A stretch of DNA of 54,678 nucleotides from Actinoplanes palleronii (GCF_016862315.1 NZ_BOMS01000124.1:1-54678); one strand, 5' to 3'. Shown: positions 9,335-17,742, counted from the stretch's first letter. Made by a program: numbers and translations. Notes: generated by a model from the sequence alone, not told the origin.

Positions 9335-9449
9335 CAATGCAACGATGCGTTGCATTGAAATCCCACCCGTTGCAACGATTGCATCGGATTTAGCTGCGAT
9401 AAAGCGGTGGACGGGCAACTTATCCGTTGCTCGATGCGCGAACGCAACG
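9335..9449. promoter_or_regulatory. Iterated GTTGC/GCAAC operator-like sites in divergent promoter
   Basis: CAATGCAAC and GTTGCATTG (9335-9357) form a perfect 9-base inverted repeat with a 5-base spacer. CGTTGCAACG (9368-9377) is a perfect palindrome. GCAAC (9415) and GTTGC (9426) form a third pair, and another GCAAC lies at 9443. The sites fill the gap between the divergent DUF5666 and DUF4097 genes. They look like cooperative sites for a dimeric repressor, but no regulator gene is adjacent. Confidence 0.65.
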
Positions 9450-9492
9450 TAGCGTTTTGCACATCGGAAACAACGGATCGAAGGAGTTCGTC

Positions 9493-10158
9493 ATGCAGCA
9501 GTTCGCCACCACCAGCCCGATCACCGCCGTCCTCGACATCCCGGCCGGGCGCATCCAGTTCATCGCCGCCGACCGTGCCGACACCACCGTCGAGATCGGG
9601 CCGGCCGACGCCGCGAAGAGCCGCGACGTCAAGGCCGCCGAGCAGATCACCGTCGACTACCGGGACGGCGTGCTGCGGATCGAGACGCCGGCGCCCCAGC
9701 ACAAGCTGCTCGGCAGCTCCGGGGTCGTCGAGGTCACCGTCCAGCTCCCGGCCGGTTCCCGGGTCGAGGCGAAGACGGCGGCCGGCGAGGTCCGCGGGGT
9801 CGGCCGGCTCGGCGACGTCACCGTCGAGGGCGCGCAGGGCTCGATCGAGCTCGACGAGAGCGCGGCGGCCAGCCTCACCCTGCTCCACGGCGACATCACC
9901 GTCGGCCGCCTGACCGGTTCTGCCCAGATCACCACCCAGCACGGCGACATCCGCGTGGCCGAGGCAGTTGCCGGGGCGCTTGTCCTTCGTACCCAATCGG
10001 GCAACATCTCGGCCGACGCGGCCCGCGGCGTCTCCGCCTCCCTGGACGCCGGAACCACCCACGGCCGGATCCGCAACGCCCTGTCGAACACCGGCGGTGC
10101 CGGCGTGACGATCCAGGCCACCACCGCTCACGGCGACATCACCGCCCGCAGTCTCTGA
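9493..10158 (+). CDS. DUF4097 family beta-strand repeat protein
   Basis: This 221-residue protein consists of recurring short beta-strand motifs (TLLHGDITVGRL, ITTQHGDIRVAE, TAHGDITARSL), the HGDI/SGNI ladder typical of DUF4097 beta-solenoids. No signal peptide or membrane helix is seen, so it is probably cytoplasmic. ATG 9493 has AAGGAG at seven bases. Upstream is an operator-rich promoter region and 25 bases downstream is an S9 peptidase gene, so the two probably form an operon. DUF4097 proteins often accompany stress-responsive regulators in actinomycetes; the molecular role is unknown. Confidence 0.85.
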   Translation: MQQFATTSPITAVLDIPAGRIQFIAADRADTTVEIGPADAAKSRDVKAAEQITVDYRDGVLRIETPAPQHKLLGSSGVVEVTVQLPAGSRVEAKTAAGEVRGVGRLGDVTVEGAQGSIELDESAAASLTLLHGDITVGRLTGSAQITTQHGDIRVAEAVAGALVLRTQSGNISADAARGVSASLDAGTTHGRIRNALSNTGGAGVTIQATTAHGDITARSL

Positions 10159-10183
10159 CTCTCACGACAAGGATCCCGAAACC

Positions 10184-12451
10184 ATGAGCATGACCGAGAA
10201 CTACCAGACCGCCGAGCTCCTCCTGCGCCGCCCGGCCCGCCCCGGCGAACTCGTCATCGGTGACCGCGTCCGCCCGCGGTGGATCAACGGCAAGGACCAT
10301 TTTTGGTACGCGGTGAGCACCGGCGCCGGTAAACGCTTTGTGCTGGTCGACCCGGAAGCCGGCACCCGCGAGCCCGCTTTCGATCACGCCCGGCTCGCCG
10401 CCGCGCTGGCCACCGCGGCCGGCCACCCGGTCGACCCGGACGCCCTGCCGATCACGGCCATCGACCCGGCCGGATCCACCGTCGAGTTCGACGCGTTCGG
10501 CGAGTACTGGCGCTGCCACCTGGACACCTACGCGGTCGAGCGCGCCGAGTTCACCATGCCGGGCAGCCCGCTCGACGTGCCGTCGCCGGATCACAAGGTC
10601 GCGGTGTCCCAGCGCGGCCACGACCTTTGGGCGCGCTCGCTCACCGACGGCCACGAGTGGGCGCTGACCAGCGACGGCGCGCCCGCCTACCGGTACGGTT
10701 CCAGCCCGGAATGCCTCGGCAACAGCACCCTGTTGCGGAAATTCGGGTTGCCGCACCTGCCGCCCGCGGTGGCCTGGTCACCCGACTCGACAAAGGTGCT
10801 CACCCACCGCACCGACGAACGCGAGGTCCGCGAGACCCACCTGATCGAGGCGCGACCCACCGACGGCGGCCCGCCACAACTGCACACCCAGCGGTACGCG
10901 TACGCCGGCGACGAGCACCTGCCCCGCGGTGAGCTGGTGGTGCTCGACGTCGCCACCGGCACCCTGGTCCGCGCGCAGGCCGAGCCGGTGAACATGCCGA
11001 TGATGTCCCCGGTGATGGGCGGCTCGGCGTGGTGGGCCCCGGACAGTTCCGCGGTCTACTACCTCAGCCAGCCCCGCGACCGGCGCACGCTCACCCTGCA
11101 CCGGCTCGACCCGATCACCGGCGCGGTCACCACGGTGCTCAGCGAGACCGGCGCCACCCGGGTCGAGCCGAACCAGTGGGCGTACGACCTGCCGATTGTG
11201 CGGGTGCTCGGCGGTGAGGTGCTCTGGTATTCGCAGCGTGACGGCTGGGGCCACCTCTACCGCTACGACCTGCACACCGGCGAGCTGCTCGGCCAGGTCA
11301 CCACCGGCGCGTGGGCGGTACGCCAGATCCTGCACGTGGACGAGGCCGAGCGGGTCGTCTACTTCGTCGCGGCGGGACTGGTGGCGGAGGACCCGTACCG
11401 CCGTACCGTGTGCAGAATCGGTCTGGACGGCACCGACTTCCGCAAGCTGACCGACGACGCCCTGGACCACGTCGTCACGCTGCCGGAGCACGGCCGCTAC
11501 TTCCTCGACGCCGCCTCCACCGTCGACACCGCCCCGGTGACCACGGTCCGCGATTGGAGCGGGCGGGTGCTCGTCGAGCTGGAGCGCGCCGACATCGGCA
11601 AGCTCACCGCCACCGGCTGGACCCCGCCGGAGCGCTTCCGGGTGAAGGCCGCCGACGGTGTCACCGACATCTACGGCATCCTGTACCGCCCGCACGGCTT
11701 CGACCCGTCCCGCAGCTACCCGGTGATCGACACGATCTACCCGGGTCCGCAGGTCAACCGGGTCGCGCCGGGCTTCGACCCGGGCGGCATGGGCCTCGAC
11801 GCGGAACCTCTCGCGGCACTCGGCTTCGTGGTGATCGCGGTGGACGGCCGGGGCACCCCGGGCCGTGACAAGGCGTTCCACGAGGCCCGGCTCGCCGACG
11901 CCGGCACGCTGACCGACCACGTCGCGGCACTGCGGCAGCTCGCCGAGAGCCGGCCGTGGATGGACCTGGAGCGGGTGGGCGCTTTCGGTCACTCGGGCGG
12001 CGGCTTCGCCACGGTCCGGGCGATGCTCGACTTCCCGTCGCTGTACAAGGTCGGCGTGGCGATGTCCGGCTATCACGACGCCCGCTTCTTCAGCCTGGAC
12101 TTCGTCGAGGCCTATGACGGCGCCGGCAACCCGGACGCGTGGCTGAGCGCCTCCAACGTGGAGATCGCCGACCGCCTGGAGGGCAAGCTCCTGCTGGTGC
12201 ACGGCGAGATGGACGACCGCGTCCACCCGGACCACACACTGCGCCTGGCCGACCGGCTGGTCGCCGCGAACAAGCCCTTCGACCTGCTCATCGTGCCGGG
12301 CGCCGAACACGCCTTCATCGACTGCCTGTCCTATGTCCGCACCCGCGCCTGGGACTTCCTCACCCGCGAACTCCTGGCCACCGATCCCCCGGCCTACCGC
12401 CCCGCCCCCATCCTCCTGGACCCCGACCTCCTCAGCGAACTCTTCGCCTGA
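10184..12451 (+). CDS. S9 family (DPP IV-like) prolyl oligopeptidase
   Basis: The 755-residue enzyme combines an N-terminal beta-propeller (about residues 100-480) with a C-terminal alpha/beta-hydrolase domain. The triad is visible as Ser604 in GHSGGG, Asp677/678 in HGEMDDRVHPDHT and His709 in GAEHAF. The family cleaves short peptides, often after proline. No signal peptide is seen, so it is likely cytoplasmic. ATG 10184 is used; a second ATG lies two codons on. It follows the DUF4097 gene closely and should share its promoter. A GC-rich hairpin lies just downstream. Confidence 0.93.
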   Translation: MSMTENYQTAELLLRRPARPGELVIGDRVRPRWINGKDHFWYAVSTGAGKRFVLVDPEAGTREPAFDHARLAAALATAAGHPVDPDALPITAIDPAGSTVEFDAFGEYWRCHLDTYAVERAEFTMPGSPLDVPSPDHKVAVSQRGHDLWARSLTDGHEWALTSDGAPAYRYGSSPECLGNSTLLRKFGLPHLPPAVAWSPDSTKVLTHRTDEREVRETHLIEARPTDGGPPQLHTQRYAYAGDEHLPRGELVVLDVATGTLVRAQAEPVNMPMMSPVMGGSAWWAPDSSAVYYLSQPRDRRTLTLHRLDPITGAVTTVLSETGATRVEPNQWAYDLPIVRVLGGEVLWYSQRDGWGHLYRYDLHTGELLGQVTTGAWAVRQILHVDEAERVVYFVAAGLVAEDPYRRTVCRIGLDGTDFRKLTDDALDHVVTLPEHGRYFLDAASTVDTAPVTTVRDWSGRVLVELERADIGKLTATGWTPPERFRVKAADGVTDIYGILYRPHGFDPSRSYPVIDTIYPGPQVNRVAPGFDPGGMGLDAEPLAALGFVVIAVDGRGTPGRDKAFHEARLADAGTLTDHVAALRQLAESRPWMDLERVGAFGHSGGGFATVRAMLDFPSLYKVGVAMSGYHDARFFSLDFVEAYDGAGNPDAWLSASNVEIADRLEGKLLLVHGEMDDRVHPDHTLRLADRLVAANKPFDLLIVPGAEHAFIDCLSYVRTRAWDFLTRELLATDPPAYRPAPILLDPDLLSELFA

Positions 12452-12494
12452 CCCGCAGCGCGACGCGGCCGCCCCACCCGGCCGCCGCGCGCCT

Positions 12495-12539
12495 CCGGCC
12501 CGCAGGCTGGGCCCCAGGGGTGTGCCCAGCCGGGGCCGG
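12495..12539 (+). terminator. Nested GC hairpin after S9 peptidase gene
   Basis: GCTGGGC (12506) pairs with GCCCAGC (12524), and CCGGCC outside pairs with GGCCGG. There is no T-tract, as is common for actinomycete terminators. Confidence 0.5.
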
Positions 12540-12554
12540 GATCGCAGCTCACCT

Positions 12555-12667
12555 CCCGACCCGGGCTGGTGCTGGCGGCTGCCTCAACGGGCCCGAGACA
12601 GCAGTGAACACCAGCCCGGGTCGGGACCGGCCGCTCCGTGAGCACCAGCCCGGGGCGGGACCGGCCG
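12555..12667. repeat. Three copies of a CACCAGCCCGGG-type unit, one inverted
   Basis: CCCGACCCGGGCTGGTG (12555-12571) is the exact inverse of CACCAGCCCGGGTCGGG (12609-12625). A near-identical direct copy, extended by GACCGGCCG, lies at 12641-12667. The repeats occupy the convergent gap between the S9 peptidase and MFS genes and can form alternative hairpins, so they may give two-way termination. Confidence 0.65.
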
Positions 12668-12676
12668 GTGCCGGGC

Positions 12677-13897
12677 TCACTCTGCCGGCGTGGGCAGGGT
12701 GGGGCCCAGCCTGCGCAACGGCGACAACGCCATGGCCAGGGGTGGCAGCAGCATGGCGGCCGCGGTGAGCAGCAGCGTGGTGCGGAGACCCCAGTGCTCG
12801 GCGAGCAGGCCGCCGAGCAGGGCACCGATCGGGGCCAGGCCCATCCCGGCGAAGGAGATCGTCGCGGCGACGCGGCCCTGCATCGCGTCGGAGGTGACCG
12901 CCTGCCGCACGGCCATCACCGTGACGTTGACCAGCTGGCCGAACGCGCCGAAAACCAGGTTGACCAGGATCAGCGCGGCGACGGTGCCACCGGAGGCTCC
13001 GTGCAGGGCGGGCAGGCACAGCATCACCCCGTCGCCGAGGAACGCGGCCGCGATGAGCACCGGGCCATATCCGAATCGGACAGGGAGCCGCGCGGCGAGC
13101 AGTGCGCCGAGGACCGCGCCCGGGCCGGTGGCGGCGAGGGCGAGACCGATCGTCGTACCGGAAAGGTGCAGTTGTCTCGGCAGGAAGAGCAGGTAGGCGG
13201 TCATCAGAGCGGCGAAGGACATCTGGAACCCGGCCGAGGCCAGGCAGATCGGCCGCAGCAGCGGGTGACCGGCGACGAAGCGGAGCGCTTCACGGATCCG
13301 GCGGCCGCCGACGGCCGGCTCCGGGACGGTCTCCGGGCGCCGGATCCGCGCGATGGCCAGGACCGACAGCACGAAGAACAGCGCGCTGGACACCGCCGCG
13401 ACCGGCGCGGACAGCAGCGACATCATCGTCCCGCCGAGCGCCGGGCCGCCCAGCTGCGCCACGGATCGGCTGCCCTCGAGCGCGCTGTTGCCGCGCAGCA
13501 GCTGGTCACGGCGCACCAGCCGGACCAGCGACGCCTGATAGGCCACGTCGAAGAGCACCGACAGGGTGCCGGTGGCGAACGCGGCGACCAGCAGGACCGG
13601 CAGACCGAGGCCACCGACGAGGGCGGCGAGAGCGACCGCGCCCAGCGTCAAGGCCCGTCCGAGGTCCGACAGAACCATCACGGTACGGGTGCGCCGGCGG
13701 TCCACCCACACCCCGGCGAGCAGCGTGAACAGCAGTTGCGGCGCCTGGCCCACGGCCCGCAGCACACCCAGCTGATCCGCGCCGACGCCGAGCGTCAGCA
13801 CCGCGACCAGCGGCAGGATCACCAGACTCGTGTGTTCACCGAGTTGAGAAGCGGTCTGCCCGAACCAGAGACGACGAAAATCGGCGTTGCGCAGCAC
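12677..13897 (-). CDS. MFS transporter (EntS-like efflux family)
   Basis: This 406-residue protein has about 12 membrane segments. The N-terminus RNADFRRLWFGQTASQLGEHT is typical of the MFS_3/EntS group, which contains siderophore and drug exporters. The cytoplasmic loop VWVDRRRTRTVM corresponds to MFS motif A. The GTG start follows AGGGG at about eight bases. It is monocistronic and leftward. A drug or metabolite export role is likely by family; the substrate is unknown. Confidence 0.9.
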   Translation of the reverse strand: MLRNADFRRLWFGQTASQLGEHTSLVILPLVAVLTLGVGADQLGVLRAVGQAPQLLFTLLAGVWVDRRRTRTVMVLSDLGRALTLGAVALAALVGGLGLPVLLVAAFATGTLSVLFDVAYQASLVRLVRRDQLLRGNSALEGSRSVAQLGGPALGGTMMSLLSAPVAAVSSALFFVLSVLAIARIRRPETVPEPAVGGRRIREALRFVAGHPLLRPICLASAGFQMSFAALMTAYLLFLPRQLHLSGTTIGLALAATGPGAVLGALLAARLPVRFGYGPVLIAAAFLGDGVMLCLPALHGASGGTVAALILVNLVFGAFGQLVNVTVMAVRQAVTSDAMQGRVAATISFAGMGLAPIGALLGGLLAEHWGLRTTLLLTAAAMLLPPLAMALSPLRRLGPTLPTPAE

Positions 13898-14100
13898 GAA
13901 GGAACCCCTGGAAGGCGAGGTGGTTTCCGCAGTGCCGCACGTGTCAGGAGCAGCACGCGTCTGACGGGCCGCTCACGGCCATGACGTCAACGCGCGCTCT
14001 TACGACCGGGCATCCTCAACTCCTCGCCGGGTTTCCCCTCACCGAACCTGACCATACGTCGACGAGCTCACTCATCGACAGCTCGGCAGGGGTCCGCGGT

Positions 14101-14177
14101 GGGGCGGTGGCGGTCCGCGGTCGGCTTGTGCGTGCGGCTACCGCCCCAGGTGGGCGGCAGCCGCACGCGATCTGGCA
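14101..14177. repeat. Dispersed hairpin repeat, family A, copy 1
   Basis: The core CGTGCGGCTACCGCCC (14131-14146) pairs with GGGCGGCAGCCGCACG (14152-14167) with one mismatch and a five-base loop. It is flanked by GGGGCGGTGGCGGTCCGCG on the left and CGATCTGGCA on the right. A second copy with the same flanks is at 22473-22570. Confidence 0.8.
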
Positions 14178-14192
14178 ACGCGACCGTCGTCG

Positions 14193-14221
14193 TTCATGCC
14201 CGCGGCGGGTGGCGATAGGGT
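14193..14221 (+). promoter_or_regulatory. Candidate promoter for leader peptide and GNAT gene
   Basis: TTCATG (14193-14198) and TAGGGT (14216-14221) are separated by 17 bases. The -10 fits the TAnnnT pattern of actinomycete housekeeping promoters; the -35 is weak. The predicted transcript would start near 14228 and include the leader ORF. Confidence 0.35.
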
Positions 14222-14259
14222 ACGGGTGGCCGTGGCACTGCTGGAGGAGGTGAGACCCC

Positions 14260-14313
14260 GTGAACGTTGGTTCGATGTGGGTGCTCCCCCTCGTTGTCAC
14301 GGGTGGCGACTGA
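14260..14313 (+). CDS. Putative 17-residue leader peptide
   Basis: GTG at 14260 follows a strong GGAGGAGGTGAG stretch and opens a short ORF, MNVGSMWVLPLVVTGGD, ending in TGA. It lies ~50 bases before the GNAT acetyltransferase gene. Between the two, GAGCCT (14330-14335) can pair with AGGCTC (14356-14361), which covers the acetyltransferase Shine-Dalgarno sequence, and CTCG-A-CGAG forms an inner hairpin. This is the layout of translational attenuation. I do not recognise the peptide, and its use is inferred from the ribosome-binding site alone. Confidence 0.45.
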   Translation: MNVGSMWVLPLVVTGGD

Positions 14314-14329
14314 CGTAAGGGTCGCTGGG

Positions 14330-14361
14330 GAGCCTCTCGACGAGTAGCTCTCGGAAGGCTC
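14330..14361 (+). promoter_or_regulatory. Hairpin masking the GNAT ribosome-binding site
   Basis: GAGCCT and AGGCTC are perfectly complementary and enclose a small CTCG/CGAG hairpin. The right arm overlaps GGAAGG, the only Shine-Dalgarno-like string before ATG 14362. Translation would therefore be reduced when the hairpin forms. Confidence 0.45.
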
Positions 14362-15129
14362 ATGGATATGAACAAGCACGTCATCGTGGTCACGCGGGTT
14401 TCCGAGCGGCACTGGCACGCCCTCGGCGACGATCAGGTGATCGGGCGCGGTGAGGGGAACCGGCGGCCGGACGGGCGGATGTTTCTCAGCGTCGACGCGT
14501 GGGACGGCGCGGTGTTCGCGCAGCTCGCCGCGGCCATGCTGACGGACCTGCCGCGGCCGCTCTACACCGTGGTGGACGAGGCCGACCTCGACCTGCTGAT
14601 CAGCTGGGAACGGATCGGGTTCGGGCCCCGGCGCAGGGAGTGGGAGTACGTGATGCCCACCGATCCGCGGCTCACCGGGCTCGGCGCCGCCCTGCCTCCG
14701 CCGGAGGTGACCATCGCGGTGCCTGACGAGGGGCCGCTGCGTGAACTGGACCGGGTCATCCGGGACGAGGTCGAGGCCACGCTCGGATGGCAGAACATGC
14801 CGGCGGAAGTGCTCGCCCGGCCGGACGGCACTCCCCTGCTCGACCCGGCCAGGTACACGGTTGCCGTGCAGGCCGGGCAGTACGTGGGACTGGTCCGGGT
14901 GGCGCCACTGCCACGGCAGCCCCGGATCGGGCTGATCGCGGTGCGGGACGGGCTGCGCCGCCGGGGGATCGCGCAGGCACTGCTGGCCGAGGTTCTCGGT
15001 GCGACGCACCGGCGCGGGATCGAGATGGCGTCGGCGGACGTGAACCAGGCCAACGGTGCGGCCATCGCGCTGTTCGAGAGCGTCGGCGCGCGGCGGGCGG
15101 GCAGCAACCTGGAGCTGGTGCTCCGCTAG
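14362..15129 (+). CDS. GNAT family N-acetyltransferase
   Basis: The 255-residue protein carries a C-terminal GNAT domain. RIGLIAVRDGLRRRGIAQAL is motif A, with the RRxGxA acetyl-CoA pyrophosphate loop, and NQANGAAIALFESVGARR is motif B. The N-terminal ~110 residues are divergent and may be a second, degenerate GNAT fold. The substrate is unknown. The gene sits behind a putative leader peptide and SD-masking hairpin. Its stop overlaps the convergent gene at 15126 by four bases. Confidence 0.88.
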   Translation: MDMNKHVIVVTRVSERHWHALGDDQVIGRGEGNRRPDGRMFLSVDAWDGAVFAQLAAAMLTDLPRPLYTVVDEADLDLLISWERIGFGPRRREWEYVMPTDPRLTGLGAALPPPEVTIAVPDEGPLRELDRVIRDEVEATLGWQNMPAEVLARPDGTPLLDPARYTVAVQAGQYVGLVRVAPLPRQPRIGLIAVRDGLRRRGIAQALLAEVLGATHRRGIEMASADVNQANGAAIALFESVGARRAGSNLELVLR

Positions 15130-15800
15130 GCCGGCACCGGGTAACCGATCTCGGCGGCGTCCGCGGCCAGGTTTCGCAGGGTCAGGTCGGGGTTCAGACG
15201 GTGGATCAGGTCGTCGGAGAGGGGGTGGTGGGCGAAAACGGACGTGACCGCGTCGAGGTGGACGGTGGTCTCGTAGTAGGCCTCGGCGAAGTCCTGATAC
15301 GCCGCCGGGGTGCCCTGGAGCAGGACGTGGAACAACCAGCCGGCGCCGTCCGGGTCGTCGCCGTCCGGGAAGTCGATCTGGCCGGCCCGCCAGCGGTCGT
15401 CGTCGTGCCGGCGCCACAGGCAGAGGGTCGCTGCCAGCGTGCCGTCGATGAGGAACGCCGGCTCGGTGACCTGCGCGGCGAAGACCTCCGGGAGGCCGGT
15501 GAGCAGGCCCGGCCACGGATCGAAGGAGTCGCCGGTGGTGTTCATCGGCGACTCGTGGTCGAAGCCGCGCAGGAACGCGCCGGCCGGGGTGAACACGATC
15601 GACCAGGCGTCGCCGGCACCGTTGCGCATCGAGGCCAGCTCCTGGTCCGGCGCCCAGTGCGCGTCGAACGCGTAGTACCTGGTCTCCCGATCCGGGTTCA
15701 GGATCTCCTCCACCATGGCCAGGGCCCGGCACCGGTCACGGAGCAACGGGATGCCGGGCAGGGCAGCAGCCAGATCGTGGACGGTCACCGCCCCATTCAA
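15126..15800 (-). CDS. Conserved actinobacterial protein of unknown function
   Basis: This 224-residue protein is soluble, acidic and Trp-rich, without signal peptide or membrane helix. Motifs such as RYYAFDAHWAP, MRNGAGDAWSIVF, GFDHESPMN and CLWRRHDDDRW are recognisable from uncharacterised proteins of many actinomycetes and some other bacteria, but no function is known to me. The composition recalls SUKH/SMI1-type or immunity-like folds only loosely. The start is ATG 15800. The gene converges on the GNAT gene with a four-base overlap. Confidence 0.8.
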   Translation of the reverse strand: MNGAVTVHDLAAALPGIPLLRDRCRALAMVEEILNPDRETRYYAFDAHWAPDQELASMRNGAGDAWSIVFTPAGAFLRGFDHESPMNTTGDSFDPWPGLLTGLPEVFAAQVTEPAFLIDGTLAATLCLWRRHDDDRWRAGQIDFPDGDDPDGAGWLFHVLLQGTPAAYQDFAEAYYETTVHLDAVTSVFAHHPLSDDLIHRLNPDLTLRNLAADAAEIGYPVPA

Positions 15801-15816
15801 CCGGACCGCGGGTGGT

Positions 15817-17073
15817 TCAACGGGTCAAGACCGGCTTCAGTACGTCGTACACAAAGGTGTTGGGGTGTTTTCCGGTGAACCTGTCGGCGAGCGGACCGTA
15901 AGCGGTGATCGGCACGTCTTGGCCGGTGTGCGCGGTGGTCGTCCAGTCGATGACGAAGCGGAACGTGCTGCCCTTGACCGGGAACGGGCCGTCCTCGGCG
16001 GAGGTGCCGTCACCCGACTCGTCGGTGGCGTTGACCTCCTCGACCGCCAGGCCACCGGTCTCGTGGTCACCGGTCACCACGACCAGGGTGTCGCGGTGCC
16101 GGGCGGCGTAGTCGCGGGCGACCGTCACCGCCTTCTCCAGCTCGCCCATCGCCTGCAGGGTGCGCGCGCCGTTGTTGTTGTGCGCGAACTCGTCGACACC
16201 CTCCTCCTCGATCAGCAGGAAGAAGCCGTCCCGGTCGGTGGCGAGGGTGTCCAGCGCCTTGCGAGCCATGGTGGCCAGGCTGACCACCGGCGCGTAGACG
16301 TCGCCCTGACCCTCCGGTCGCTGCTGGAACATCTCCTGGTTGGCGAAGAGCCCGAGCAGCTTGCCGGGGCCGGCCGCGGCGAGCTGGGCGGGGGTGGAGA
16401 CGTAGCGGTAGCCGTCGGCGCGGGCCTGCGCGATCAGGTCACCCTTCGTGCCGCGGCTGCCCTCGGTGGGATCCTCGGCGGGCTGATCGGGGTAGGCGCC
16501 CGGTGAGCCGGCCGGCAGCCACCAGTCCTCGCCGCCACCGAGGATCACGTCCGGCTTGGAGACCTGCAGGTATTGCCGGGCGATGTCGTCCTGCACGGCC
16601 CGGTCGGTGGCGTTGGCGAAGAACGCCGCCGGGCTGGCGTCGGTCACCTGCGCGGTGGTGACCAGGCCGGTCGCCTTGCCGGCCGCCTTGGCCTGCGCGC
16701 CGAGGGTGGGCAGCGCCTTACCGGCCGGGTCGACGCTGATCGCGCCGTTGTACGTCCGTACGCCGGTGGCCCACGCGCTGGCGCCCGCGGCCGAGTCGGT
16801 CACCACGTCCTCGGGGTCGTCCGGGCTGGTGGTCAACTGCCCCGAGGACGGGAACGTGTCCATGGTGAGTTGCCCGTCGAGGCCGGCGTAGTACAGGCGG
16901 GCGGCCTCGCGGTGGGCGGCGGCCATCCCGTCGCCGTTGATGAAGATGACGTTGCGGACCGCGGGGCGGCTGGAACCTTGCGTTCCTTGGAGCGGGTGCG
17001 CCAGGAGCAGACCGGCGGCGGCCAGCACTCCCGTCACGATCGGTGCCGTCACCCGGCGTACGTCCCTGACCAT
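15817..17073 (-). CDS. Secreted alkaline phosphatase
   Basis: This 418-residue enzyme hydrolyses phosphomonoesters outside the membrane. A signal peptide covers residues ~1-30. Family motifs are NVIFINGDGMAAAH (metal ligand Asp), DVVTDSAAGASAWATG (nucleophile Ser after Asp), EGVDEFAHNNN (metal ligands) and VTGDHETGG (C-terminal metal ligands). Length and motif order fit the PhoA superfamily. No Pho-box was identified with confidence upstream. It is 16 bases from the start of the unknown gene at 15800, on the same strand. Confidence 0.93.
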   Translation of the reverse strand: MVRDVRRVTAPIVTGVLAAAGLLLAHPLQGTQGSSRPAVRNVIFINGDGMAAAHREAARLYYAGLDGQLTMDTFPSSGQLTTSPDDPEDVVTDSAAGASAWATGVRTYNGAISVDPAGKALPTLGAQAKAAGKATGLVTTAQVTDASPAAFFANATDRAVQDDIARQYLQVSKPDVILGGGEDWWLPAGSPGAYPDQPAEDPTEGSRGTKGDLIAQARADGYRYVSTPAQLAAAGPGKLLGLFANQEMFQQRPEGQGDVYAPVVSLATMARKALDTLATDRDGFFLLIEEEGVDEFAHNNNGARTLQAMGELEKAVTVARDYAARHRDTLVVVTGDHETGGLAVEEVNATDESGDGTSAEDGPFPVKGSTFRFVIDWTTTAHTGQDVPITAYGPLADRFTGKHPNTFVYDVLKPVLTR

Positions 17074-17175
17074 CGTGTCCTCCTCCAGCGTCGGCGTTCA
17101 CCGTGAGTGTCCGCCCAGTGACGGGCGTCGATTCTCAGTAAACGCCTCGGCGGTCGCCAGATCCATTTCAGCAGG

Positions 17176-17709
17176 TCAGAGGCGCTGAGACAGGACGACA
17201 CGGCGCCGCGGCGGGTCGATTTCGAGAATCGTGACGGTGACCTCGTCGCCGACCTGGATCGTCTCGGGTGCGGTGGCGAGGTCGTTCAGGTGGATCAGGC
17301 CCTCGATGCCGTCCGCGACGCGGACGAAGACGCCGAACGGGACCAGCTTGGTGACCGGGCCGCGCAGGACCTGCCCCGGCCGAACAGCCGCGGCGAACTG
17401 CTGGAACGGGTTGGGCTGGGTGGCGCGCAGCGACAGGCGGGCCTCGCCGTTGGTGGTGTCGAACTGCAGGAATTCGCAGGTGACCCGCTCCCCCACGGAG
17501 ATGATCTCTGACGCGTCGGTGAACCAGCGCCAGGTCAGCTCGGGCATGGTGATGAAGCCGACGCCGGGGAAAGTGGGATGTTTCGGTCCCTCGTCCAGGT
17601 CCACGAAGACGCCGAAGCGCTCGATGGCCGCCACCGTGCCGGTCAGCAACTGTTCCGGGCGGAGCGCCTCGAGAAAGGCCCACAGCTCAGGATTCTCGGA
17701 CTCGTTCAC
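17176..17709 (-). CDS. Protein with two S1 RNA-binding domains
   Basis: The 177-residue protein has two S1 folds. The first (residues ~18-90) reads LLTGTVAAIERFGVFVDLD, and the second (~107-177) reads VLRGPVTKLVPFGVFVRVADGIEGLIHLNDL followed by VGDEVTVTILEID. Standalone S1 proteins of this kind probably bind RNA or ribosomes. The first domain carries an insertion (PKHPTFPGVGF). ATG 17709 is used. It lies 33 bases downstream of the leftward S9 peptidase gene and may be co-transcribed with it. Confidence 0.88.
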   Translation of the reverse strand: MNESENPELWAFLEALRPEQLLTGTVAAIERFGVFVDLDEGPKHPTFPGVGFITMPELTWRWFTDASEIISVGERVTCEFLQFDTTNGEARLSLRATQPNPFQQFAAAVRPGQVLRGPVTKLVPFGVFVRVADGIEGLIHLNDLATAPETIQVGDEVTVTILEIDPPRRRVVLSQRL

Positions 17710-17742
17710 CCACCGGATGATTCCACGGCCGGCGCGGGCTGC

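Larger units (their letters stand above)
13898..14259. other. Divergent intergenic region between MFS and GNAT genes
   Basis: These 362 bases hold the leftward MFS promoter, a dispersed hairpin repeat (14101-14177) and a candidate rightward promoter (14193-14221). No protein-coding gene is convincing here before the short leader ORF. Confidence 0.5.

Noticed and set aside
14016..14393. 125-residue leftward frame upstream of the GNAT gene
   Set aside because: It crosses the hairpin repeat and the GNAT start and shows no motif or ribosome-binding site.
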